Assembly (NCBI GenBank): GCA_964509295.1
Contig: CAZDWS010000006.1
Span: 124,001 to 188,000 of the forward strand
Direction of reading: 5' to 3'
DNA from: JBGSQR01 sp964509295
GTDB lineage: Bacteria; Desulfobacterota; Desulfuromonadia; Geobacterales; Pseudopelobacteraceae
DNA: 64,000 bases
A program made the position numbers and the translations under genes. The notes beneath the pieces are model-generated. The model saw only the letters and a list, made by a program, of their open reading frames with translations. It was not told the DNA's origin and did not search any database. Below are positions 9,016-16,230 of the stretch, piece after piece; position 1 is the first letter of the stretch; every line of letters begins with the position of its first letter.

Positions 9016-9100
9016 TCTGGTGGAATGCATTTAAATTGTTGCCTTATGACCTGAAATGGTTATATTTATTAGATACAATTTAAACCGAAGGGAATGTCCT

Positions 9101-10084
9101 ATGATAATAGTAACTGGTGGAGCAGGGTTGATCGGAAGTTCCATAATATGGTCCCTGAACCGGATTGGCAGGAAAGATATTCTGGCTGTGGATAATCTGG
9201 GAATGAGTCAAAAATGGAAAAATCTGGTGTCTCTGGGTATTGCGGATTACCTGGAAAAAGATGATTTTATAAAGATGGTTACTGAAAATAAAGTTCCTTC
9301 CAGCGGAAAGATAGAGGCCGTTTTTCATCTGGGTGCCTGTTCAGCCACAACAGAGCTGGATGCCACCTATCTGGTCAAAAACAACTTTGAGTACACAAAA
9401 CAGTTGGCTCTGTTTGCCCAAAAGCACAATGCCCGTTTCATTTATGCTTCGAGTGCGGCAACTTATGGTGACGGCATCAAAGGCTTTAATGATGATGACA
9501 GCCGTCTTTCAGAGTTGAAACCGATGAATATGTATGGTTATTCCAAGCACCTGTTTGATATGTGGGCCAGGGATAATGGTATTCTGGATAAAATTGCCGG
9601 AATGAAGTATTTCAATGTATTTGGCCCCAACGAGTATCATAAGGGCGAAATGCGTTCACTGGTTCTCAAGGCTTACGAGCAGATTGTTTCCAGTGGCGGC
9701 ATCAGGTTATTCAAGTCACACCGCAAAGAATATGCTGATGGCGAGCAGATGAGAGATTTTATCTATGTGAAAGATGCCGCTGCCATGACACTCAAGTTCA
9801 TGTCCAACCATCAGGCCAACGGAGTATTTAATATCGGTGGTGGCGAGGCCGCCAGCTGGAACCGTTTGGCCGGGGCAATTTTCAAAGCACTTGGAAAGCC
9901 GGAAAAGATCGAATACATTGATATGCCCGAATCCATACGTGAGACGTATCAGTACCACACCTGTGCAGAAACTGAAAAGATCAAGCGGTCCGGGTGTTGG
10001 CAGGAATCTACTTTGCTGGAAAAGTCAGTTGCTGAATACGTTACGGAGTACCTTGTACCAAACAGGCATCTGGGCGAAGAATAA
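9101..10084 (+). CDS. hldD: ADP-L-glycero-D-manno-heptose 6-epimerase
   Basis: 327 residues from the ATG at 9101, which follows GAAGGGA by 7 nt; an upstream ATG at 9056 would add 15 residues before the nucleotide-binding loop. NADP-binding Rossmann motif TGGAGLIGS at residues 5-13, the HldD-specific FHLGACSATTE stretch, the YGYSKH catalytic Tyr-x3-Lys, and KYFNVFGPNEYHKGEM are all present. The enzyme makes the heptose precursor of the LPS inner core. A lapA-like membrane gene follows 33 bp downstream, consistent with an envelope role for the pair. Confidence 0.96.
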   Translation: MIIVTGGAGLIGSSIIWSLNRIGRKDILAVDNLGMSQKWKNLVSLGIADYLEKDDFIKMVTENKVPSSGKIEAVFHLGACSATTELDATYLVKNNFEYTKQLALFAQKHNARFIYASSAATYGDGIKGFNDDDSRLSELKPMNMYGYSKHLFDMWARDNGILDKIAGMKYFNVFGPNEYHKGEMRSLVLKAYEQIVSSGGIRLFKSHRKEYADGEQMRDFIYVKDAAAMTLKFMSNHQANGVFNIGGGEAASWNRLAGAIFKALGKPEKIEYIDMPESIRETYQYHTCAETEKIKRSGCWQESTLLEKSVAEYVTEYLVPNRHLGEE

Positions 10085-10117
10085 CGGTCTTTAAAATTCC
10101 TGTTTGCGGAGGATTTG

Positions 10118-10375
10118 ATGAAGTACCTGTATCTGGTCGTTGGAATAGCTCTGGCAACAATTTCAACTATCTTTGCAATTCAGAATGCCCAAGTTGTACA
10201 GATCAGATTCATGGGGGCTCAGTTTGAAGGCCAACTGGTTGTGTTTCTGCTTGGAACCTTTGCTGCAGGAGCTCTTGCCATGTATCTGTTTACTGTTCCC
10301 ATGCGGATAAAAGCTGCGTTGGAAATGTCGTCGTTGAAAAAAAAGATGGCCGATCTGGATAAACCAAAGCCGTGA
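10118..10375 (+). CDS. LapA/DUF1049 family small inner-membrane protein
   Basis: 85 residues; start ATG at 10118 with GGAGGA 6 nt upstream (the TTG at 10115 is in frame but less likely). Two transmembrane helices (about 4-24 and 38-62), the conserved AIQNAQVVQIRF segment between them, and a short basic cytoplasmic coiled tail (SSLKKKMADLDK). E. coli LapA of this family takes part in regulating LPS assembly with LapB; no lapB is adjacent. Same strand and close behind hldD. Confidence 0.85.
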   Translation: MKYLYLVVGIALATISTIFAIQNAQVVQIRFMGAQFEGQLVVFLLGTFAAGALAMYLFTVPMRIKAALEMSSLKKKMADLDKPKP

Positions 10376-10406
10376 TTGCAGTTTTGGATCGGCTGAGAGG
10401 TTATTT

Positions 10407-10610
10407 ATGCCATACGTAAACATAAAGATTACCCGCGAAGGTGCAACGCCAGAACAGAAGGCGTCCCTGATCAAAGGAGCTACGCAACTGCTGGTTGATG
10501 TTCTGGGTAAAAACCCGGCCACTACGGTAGTTGTGATAGATGAAGTTGATACTGACAACTGGGGTATTGGTGGCGAATCCGTAACCAATAGACGGTTGCA
10601 GGGGAAGTAG
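10407..10610 (+). CDS. 4-oxalocrotonate tautomerase family protein
   Basis: 67 residues, the size of a single 4-OT subunit. After Met removal Pro2 (MPYVNIKI) becomes the catalytic N-terminal proline. The TPEQKASLIKGAT helix and the C-terminal VVIDEVDTDNWGIGGES segment are typical of the bacterial DmpI-like group. The physiological substrate cannot be read from the sequence and no aromatic-degradation genes are near. It lies 31 bp after the LapA-like gene and ends the operon before a terminator. Confidence 0.9.
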   Translation: MPYVNIKITREGATPEQKASLIKGATQLLVDVLGKNPATTVVVIDEVDTDNWGIGGESVTNRRLQGK

Positions 10611-10653
10611 GGCAGTTTCTTCCGAATACGGTTAGATTGTCAGCAATAATAAA

Positions 10654-10697
10654 ACCAAAAGCCCCGACAGAACATAATCTGTCGGGGCTTTTGGTTA
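10654..10697. terminator. Bidirectional terminator between the tautomerase and carboxyltransferase genes
   Basis: Long perfect stem ACCAAAAGCCCCGACAG / CTGTCGGGGCTTTTGGT with an 8-nt loop and A/T runs on both sides, between two convergent genes. Confidence 0.92.
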
Positions 10698-10719
10698 ATC
10701 ATGTAATGAAAGCAGCTGG

Positions 10720-12225
10720 TTATGCGCCTTCAATAACAACAGTGTGCTGCATACCGTTCATTGTTACATTGTATGTGCCATTGTAAGATCTTGAAGTAAC
10801 TGGCTGTACTGGCTCAGCAGCTTTGGCTGCAGCAGCTTTGGCTTCTGCATCAGCGATCTTGCCGAAGTTGATCGGACCTTCGCTGCGCTTGGCAAAGAAG
10901 TCGATGGCAACTTTCGGGAACATGGCATAGGTAAGAACGTCTTCGTCAGTACCATTGTTGCCTGGAACTGCAAGAGCTTCTGCCTTGAGTTTATCCCACT
11001 CAGGAGCAAGCAGGTCAGCCGGACGACAGGTAATGAGTTCTTTCTTGGACTTCTCTTTTGCCAGTTCGATAACTTCCAGGCTCTTCTCGCCGATGCTGCC
11101 GCCATAGTAGCCGAGCATTACGTCGGAGAATTCTGCAGTCATTACTTTGTATTTGCCCATCAGAACGTTCATAACTGCCTGTGTACCAACGATCTGGCTG
11201 GTTGGAGTAACCAGTGGGATGTAACCGGTGTCTTTACGTACTCTTGGAACTTCTTCCAGAACCTCGGTAATACGGTCGCCGGCATCCATTTCCTTGAGCT
11301 GGCTTTCCAGGTTGGAAAGCATGCCGCCAGGGATCTGGCTTTTGAAAATTTCGGTTTCAACACCGGTAACACTTGACTGAAACTTCTTGTAACGGCCAAG
11401 AGTCTTGGCAAAGTAGAGTTTTGCTTCGAGGACCTTGTCGATGTTAACTTTGGATGTGTAGCCGGTACCTTCAAGCATTTCGATGAAGCTCTCGGTCGGG
11501 TTGTGACCAGGTCCGAGGCTTAGGGAGCTGACTGCTGTATCAACACAGTCAACGCCGGCTTCAACAGCTTTCATGTAGCTGACCAGGGTAACGCCTGTTG
11601 TAGCATGCGCATGCAGGTGTACACGCAGACCCGGGCAGGCTTCCTTGATGCCTTTGACCAGGTCATAGGCTGGCTGCGGCTTGATCAGGGCGGCCATGTC
11701 CTTGATACAGATGGAGTCAGCGCCCATGTCCTGTAGGATTTTAGCTTTTTCGACAAAGTGAGCTGTATCGTGAATCGGGCTGATTGTGTAGCAAATTGAG
11801 CCCTGGGCATGCTTGCCGGTCTTTTTAACGGCCTTGATGGCGGTTTCCAGGTTGCGTGGATCGTTCAGGGCGTCGAAAATACGGAAAACATCCATGCCGT
11901 TTTCTGCTGATTTATCTACGAAGCGCTCAACAACTTCGTCCTGATAGTGACGGTAGCCGAGAAGGTTTTGTCCGCGCAGAAGCATCTGCAGAGGAGTTTT
12001 TGGCATCAATTTTTTGAAGGTGCGCAGACGCTCCCAAGGATCTTCGTTCAGGAAGCGGATACAGGAGTCATAAGTAGCTCCACCCCAGCACTCCAATGAC
12101 CAGTAGCCGGCGTTGTCAAGAGTTTCACAAATCCCGGTCATGTCTTCGATGCCAAGTCTGGTTGCGATCAGACTCTGATGAGCATCACGCAGGGCAAGTT
12201 CGGTAATATCAACGATCTTTTCCAA
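10720..12225 (-). CDS. Biotin-dependent carboxyltransferase subunit (oxaloacetate/pyruvate/transcarboxylase 5S type)
   Basis: 501 residues from a TTG at 12225 with AGGAG 7 nt upstream. It is a TIM-barrel carboxyltransferase: RDAHQSL near the N-terminus, metal-binding HLHAHATTG and the SICIKDM segment with the lysine expected to be carbamylated. After the barrel comes the helical domain, an Ala-rich linker (AEAKAAAAKAAEP) and a 20-residue tail that resembles the very beginning of a biotinyl carrier domain, but there is no biotinylation motif (MKM). The biotin carrier must therefore come from another gene. Family members act as pyruvate carboxylase B, oxaloacetate decarboxylase alpha or methylmalonyl-CoA transcarboxylase 5S; the sequence alone does not settle which. 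Confidence 0.88.
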   Translation of the reverse strand: MEKIVDITELALRDAHQSLIATRLGIEDMTGICETLDNAGYWSLECWGGATYDSCIRFLNEDPWERLRTFKKLMPKTPLQMLLRGQNLLGYRHYQDEVVERFVDKSAENGMDVFRIFDALNDPRNLETAIKAVKKTGKHAQGSICYTISPIHDTAHFVEKAKILQDMGADSICIKDMAALIKPQPAYDLVKGIKEACPGLRVHLHAHATTGVTLVSYMKAVEAGVDCVDTAVSSLSLGPGHNPTESFIEMLEGTGYTSKVNIDKVLEAKLYFAKTLGRYKKFQSSVTGVETEIFKSQIPGGMLSNLESQLKEMDAGDRITEVLEEVPRVRKDTGYIPLVTPTSQIVGTQAVMNVLMGKYKVMTAEFSDVMLGYYGGSIGEKSLEVIELAKEKSKKELITCRPADLLAPEWDKLKAEALAVPGNNGTDEDVLTYAMFPKVAIDFFAKRSEGPINFGKIADAEAKAAAAKAAEPVQPVTSRSYNGTYNVTMNGMQHTVVIEGA

Positions 12226-12309
12226 AATAGTTTCTCCTTGTGTCAAGTTATTGATACTGCAAATAAATTAAAAAATGAAACGTAAAGCCCGCAGTTTGTA
12301 AAAGGTTGA

Positions 12310-12349
12310 ACTTGTCATACCAATTAGCCATTTTGCGGGGCTTTGTCAA
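12310..12349 (-). promoter_or_regulatory. Promoter with FadR/PdhR-like operator upstream of the carboxyltransferase
   Basis: On the minus strand a TTGACA (12349-12344) is followed about 17 nt later by a weak -10 and by ATTGGTATGACAAGT (12324-12310). The first 11 bases equal half of the PdhR/LldR-type palindrome ATTGGTATGACCAAT; the second arm is degraded. It is 85 bp upstream of the TTG start. The rest of the gap 12226-12544 shows no gene. Confidence 0.4.
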
Positions 12350-12544
12350 GTGTTTTTGTGAACAGTAATAATTTAATAACATTGTTTAGAAACAGATAAA
12401 CTTTATACGTTTATTGAGTTCAAAAATCAATGCCATTTATCTACTGACTAATCTGATTTTCCATTATAATTAATCATATTTCCCTGCTTGCCTTCCAAAG
12501 CAAAAAAATGCAAAATGCTTTAACTTTAAACAGGAGATTTTCCC

Positions 12545-14026
12545 ATGGCATTGCGAGTCTATAATACACAAACCGGAACCAAGGAGCTATTCGTTCCTCT
12601 GGAGCCGGGTAAAGCCGGCATGTATGTTTGTGGTGTAACAGTTTACGATTATTGCCATATCGGCCACGCCAGGGCCAATGTGGTGTTTGATGTTATTTTT
12701 CGTTATCTGAAATATTCAGGATATGAAGTTACCTATGTGCGAAATTATACGGATATTGATGACAAGATCATTAACAGGGCCAACAAGGAAGGCGTTGATT
12801 TCAAGGTCATAACCGAACGTTATATACAAGCCTTTGATGAGGATATGGCCCGTCTGGGTCTGTGTAAGCCGACTGTAGAACCTAAGGCTACCGATCATGT
12901 TGGAGGTATCATCTCCATAATCGAAAAGCTGATTGCAAATGGCCATGCCTATGAGTCGGAAGGGGATGTGTATTATGCTGTAGACAGTTTTCCGGGATAT
13001 TTGAAGCTGTCCGGACGCAATATGGAGGATATGCTGGCAGGCGCCCGGGTTGAGCTGGGAGACAAAAAACGCAATCCCATGGATTTTGCGCTCTGGAAAG
13101 GCTCCAAGCCAGGCGAACCCTGGTGGGAATCTCCCTGGGGCAATGGCCGTCCCGGCTGGCACATCGAATGTTCGGCCATGAGTATGGAATTTCTCGGCAA
13201 AACCTTTGACTTTCACGGTGGTGGTAAAGATCTGGTCTTCCCCCATCATGAGAATGAAATTGCCCAGTCAGAAGGTGCTAACGGCTGCCAGTTTGTCCGT
13301 TACTGGCTGCACAATGGTTTTGTGAATATAGATTCGGAAAAGATGAGCAAGTCGCTGGGCAACTTTTTTACAATTCGCGAAGTGCTGGAGAAGTACGACC
13401 CTGAAACCTTACGATTCTTTATTCTGTCGGCCCACTACCGTTCCCCCATTGATTTCTCAGATCAAAATCTGGAGGACGCCTCAACCGCTCTGGAGCGGAT
13501 CTACTCCTGTCTGGCCGGATTGGACGAAATACTGGGGGGCACGGAGTCTCCTGTGGAGCTTCCAACTATTGAGTCCTTGTCCATATCCGGTGCAGAACTG
13601 CATCAAAAGGCTGAACAGCTGATTCCTCGCTTTATTGAAGCAATGGATGATGATTTCAACACGGCGCTGGCTTTGGGAGGCCTTTTTGAAGTTGTACGTG
13701 CAACCAACCGTTTTCTTGCAGAGACAACTGAGTATAATCCGATTGCATTGTCACTTGTGGCACGTGTCCGTCATCTGATGATTGATGCAGGCTCAGTTTT
13801 GGGGCTGTTTACCAGTAGTCCGGGCCAATGGCTGGAAAAGAAAAAGAGCAGTAAGGCCTCCCAGATTGATATATCACCAGAAGAGATCGAATTTCTGATT
13901 GTTGAAAGAGCTGAAGCCCGTAAAGCCAAAAACTTCAAGCGTGGAGACGAGATCAGGGATCTGTTGCTTGGGAAAGGAATTCTGCTGCTAGACTCTCCGC
14001 AAGGCACAACATGGAATGTAAAATAA
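12545..14026 (+). CDS. cysS: Cysteinyl-tRNA synthetase
   Basis: 493 residues, class I synthetase. CGVTVYDYCHIGHARAN carries the first zinc ligand Cys29 and the HIGH box (38-41); WHIECSAM and the later HHENEIAQSE segment give the remaining zinc ligands; KMSKSLGN is the second ATP signature. The DALR-like anticodon-binding region ends the protein. Start ATG is preceded by CAGGAGA. It charges tRNA-Cys, and here is the first gene of a co-directional run leading into the sensor kinase. Confidence 0.98.
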   Translation: MALRVYNTQTGTKELFVPLEPGKAGMYVCGVTVYDYCHIGHARANVVFDVIFRYLKYSGYEVTYVRNYTDIDDKIINRANKEGVDFKVITERYIQAFDEDMARLGLCKPTVEPKATDHVGGIISIIEKLIANGHAYESEGDVYYAVDSFPGYLKLSGRNMEDMLAGARVELGDKKRNPMDFALWKGSKPGEPWWESPWGNGRPGWHIECSAMSMEFLGKTFDFHGGGKDLVFPHHENEIAQSEGANGCQFVRYWLHNGFVNIDSEKMSKSLGNFFTIREVLEKYDPETLRFFILSAHYRSPIDFSDQNLEDASTALERIYSCLAGLDEILGGTESPVELPTIESLSISGAELHQKAEQLIPRFIEAMDDDFNTALALGGLFEVVRATNRFLAETTEYNPIALSLVARVRHLMIDAGSVLGLFTSSPGQWLEKKKSSKASQIDISPEEIEFLIVERAEARKAKNFKRGDEIRDLLLGKGILLLDSPQGTTWNVK

Positions 14027-14056
14027 ATGAAAACAGTTGGAAAGGCGGTTAAAAGC

Positions 14057-14127
14057 GGTTCGTAGTTCTTGGTTTAAACCACGAACCACGAACCACGAAC
14101 AGTTCTTAGTCTTGAACCTTGAACTTT
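14057..14127 (+). repeat. Palindromic GAACCAC-type repeat, copy 1
   Basis: GGTTCGTAGTTCTTGGTTT is followed by AAACCACGAACCACGAAC and further GAAC-heptamers (GAACCAC, GAACCTT, GAACTTT). The arms can pair to a stem. The same 7-bp units recur at 21005-21063 and 42483-42537, each time between two co-directional genes. Confidence 0.8.
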
Positions 14128-14169
14128 GTCTGATATACTTACCATTACTACGAGTAACGGGGAATCCTA

Positions 14170-15795
14170 TTGGACTGGGAATGCTGCTGGAACAGTGATC
14201 ATGTGGTACGGGGCGACTGCCCTCATATCTTCGCCAATGAAGATGAAGAGTTGCTGCTTTCAAAACAGGCTAGAATTTTGGAAAAATGTTCAGATTGCGA
14301 CAGATTCAAGCGCGATCTGATCAACTTTCGCAATAGCGGCAATCCATGGGCCTCTGTTGTTTCCATCATAAATGAAGAATATCTGCTGCAAAAAGCCCAG
14401 ATTCAATCCCTGATCAGTTTCCTCGATAACAAAACCCTCGAAGTTCGTTTTCTTCACGAACTTGGTTCTGTTCTGCAGAGTTCGGTTGACCTGGATGAGG
14501 TCCTGTCAGTGGCATTGACAGCCATCACAGCCGGAAAAGGTTTTGGCATGAACCGGGCTTTTCTGCTGATGGCTAATCGTGAAGAAGCCCAGCTGAAGGG
14601 ACACCTGGCAATTGGTCCCAGAAATATTGAAGAGGCCTCTCAAGCCTGGGATGAAATATCCCGCAATGACCTGGATCTTAAAACTCTCGCCCAAAATTTT
14701 CGTAAAAACAAACTTACTGCTGAAAAAGCCAAGTTTCATGATGTGCTTGAACAGCTTTCCATTCCTTTTTCAAACACGGACCATATTTTGATCAAGGCGC
14801 TTGAAAGCAAACATCCGCTGCTTGTTGAACATACCTTTCGCAATCCTGATGTGGATCCGGAATTTGCCCGCCTGCTGAATGTGGACACCTTTCTGATCAT
14901 GCCGCTGATTTCCCGTAACCGAAAGGTTGGTCTGATCATTGCTGACAACTGCATAACACACCGGCAAATCTCCGCAGAAGATATGCAGTCGCTGGAGACA
15001 TTCACCTTTACGGTCGCGTTTGCCATTGAACGGGCAGCATTGTATGACCGCCTGCAGGTGGAACTCAACAAGGCGACAGAGGCGAATAACAAACTGAAAG
15101 AACAGCAGGAACTGATAGTTAAAATGGAAAAAATGGCATTGGTTGGTCGGATTACCTCAAGCATTGCACATTCAATCCGAAATCCGCTGATGATTATTGG
15201 CGGATTTGCTCGCTCCATTCTGAAAAATACGCCATCCACAGATCCTAAAAAGAATTACATCGAATCAATTCTTGGCGAAGCAAGTCAACTGGAACGGGTC
15301 CTGGATGAGATCCTGAACTATTCGGACTCGCTTTATCCGACCAAAGATTTCTGGGATGTAATCCAGTTGGTAGTAACGTCCATCAAGGATGCACAAAAAA
15401 TGTTTCTTGAAAAAGGCTGGGTCTGTCATTTTGATCCGGCTGACGGATTGCCCATGGTTTACGTGGACTTCAAGCAGGTTTCCTATTGTGTGCGGGCATT
15501 GATACTTAATGATATAGAAGGTCGAGCCGGAGAAGAGGTCGGAGTCAAGGTCTTTGAATATTACGGGAACGTCAGAATCGTGATTGAAGATTACGGACAT
15601 AAAATTTCACAGGAAGAGATAGATAAGCTGTTGACCCCGTTTTCAGAAACAAATGACATGGGAAACGGCCTTGGAGTAGCACTATGCAGAACTATGCTGG
15701 AAAAGCAGGGCGTGCCTCTGGATGTTTTTGCATCTCCTGAGGGTGGCATCACTTATACTATTACACTTCCCACAAGGAAGGAGGAGCAACTATGA
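14170..15795 (+). CDS. Sensor histidine kinase with N-terminal CW zinc-finger-like motif and GAF domain
   Basis: 541 residues starting at TTG 14170 (ACGGGG about 8 nt upstream); this start keeps the cysteines WECCW...CP...CSDC, which resemble the two-CW module found at the N-terminus of many deltaproteobacterial regulators. Then a GAF domain (about 90-295), a short coiled coil (KATEANNKLKEQQELI), the H-box SIAHSIRNPLMIIGG with the phospho-acceptor His, and an HATPase with a GNGLGVAL G-box. No transmembrane segment, so a cytoplasmic sensor. Its stop overlaps the start of a single-domain response regulator (ATGA), so the two are a cognate pair. Confidence 0.9.
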   Translation: MDWECCWNSDHVVRGDCPHIFANEDEELLLSKQARILEKCSDCDRFKRDLINFRNSGNPWASVVSIINEEYLLQKAQIQSLISFLDNKTLEVRFLHELGSVLQSSVDLDEVLSVALTAITAGKGFGMNRAFLLMANREEAQLKGHLAIGPRNIEEASQAWDEISRNDLDLKTLAQNFRKNKLTAEKAKFHDVLEQLSIPFSNTDHILIKALESKHPLLVEHTFRNPDVDPEFARLLNVDTFLIMPLISRNRKVGLIIADNCITHRQISAEDMQSLETFTFTVAFAIERAALYDRLQVELNKATEANNKLKEQQELIVKMEKMALVGRITSSIAHSIRNPLMIIGGFARSILKNTPSTDPKKNYIESILGEASQLERVLDEILNYSDSLYPTKDFWDVIQLVVTSIKDAQKMFLEKGWVCHFDPADGLPMVYVDFKQVSYCVRALILNDIEGRAGEEVGVKVFEYYGNVRIVIEDYGHKISQEEIDKLLTPFSETNDMGNGLGVALCRTMLEKQGVPLDVFASPEGGITYTITLPTRKEEQL

Positions 15796-16166
15796 AAAAA
15801 ATACTGATTGTAGATGATGAGGCGAATATTCGTATCCTGTATGCCGATGAACTGGCGGAAGAAGGATATGAAGTAGTAACTGCGGCAAATACGGCAGAGG
15901 CTGTCGAAAGGCTGCAGGAGTCCGAATTTGATCTGACAGTGCTGGACATCAAGCTGAAGAATGAGAGCGGCATCGAGCTGCTGCAGAAACTGGTTAAGGA
16001 GCGTCATGATATGCCGGTGATCCTATGTTCGGCGTTCTCCTGTTACAAGGATGATTTTTCTGCCTGGCTTGCGGACGGTTATATTGTCAAATCGGGAAAC
16101 CTTGATGAGTTGAAACATGAAATTGCCCGTGTGCTGGAGAAGAAGTCCCAGCGTTTGAAGGTCTGA
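15792..16166 (+). CDS. Single-domain response regulator
   Basis: 124 residues, a stand-alone CheY-like receiver: acidic pair DDE near residue 9, phospho-acceptor Asp in TVLDIKLKN (about 53), and a conserved Lys in YIVKSGN near 98. No output domain. The ATG overlaps the stop of the upstream histidine kinase by 4 bp, pointing to translational coupling and a matched pair. Because the downstream genes concern sugar nucleotides and alpha-glucans, the pair may regulate carbohydrate storage, an inference from position only. Confidence 0.93.
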   Translation: MKKILIVDDEANIRILYADELAEEGYEVVTAANTAEAVERLQESEFDLTVLDIKLKNESGIELLQKLVKERHDMPVILCSAFSCYKDDFSAWLADGYIVKSGNLDELKHEIARVLEKKSQRLKV

Positions 16167-16230
16167 ATAAAGCATTAGTTTTGATTGTACTTTTCCTGAC
16201 ACCAAAACCAATCAGACAAGGAGTTGTACT

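Noticed and set aside
8862..9083. 73-codon plus-strand frame across the terminator-like hairpin
   Set aside because: It crosses the 12-bp stem and overlaps the divergent gene start; no ribosome-binding site.
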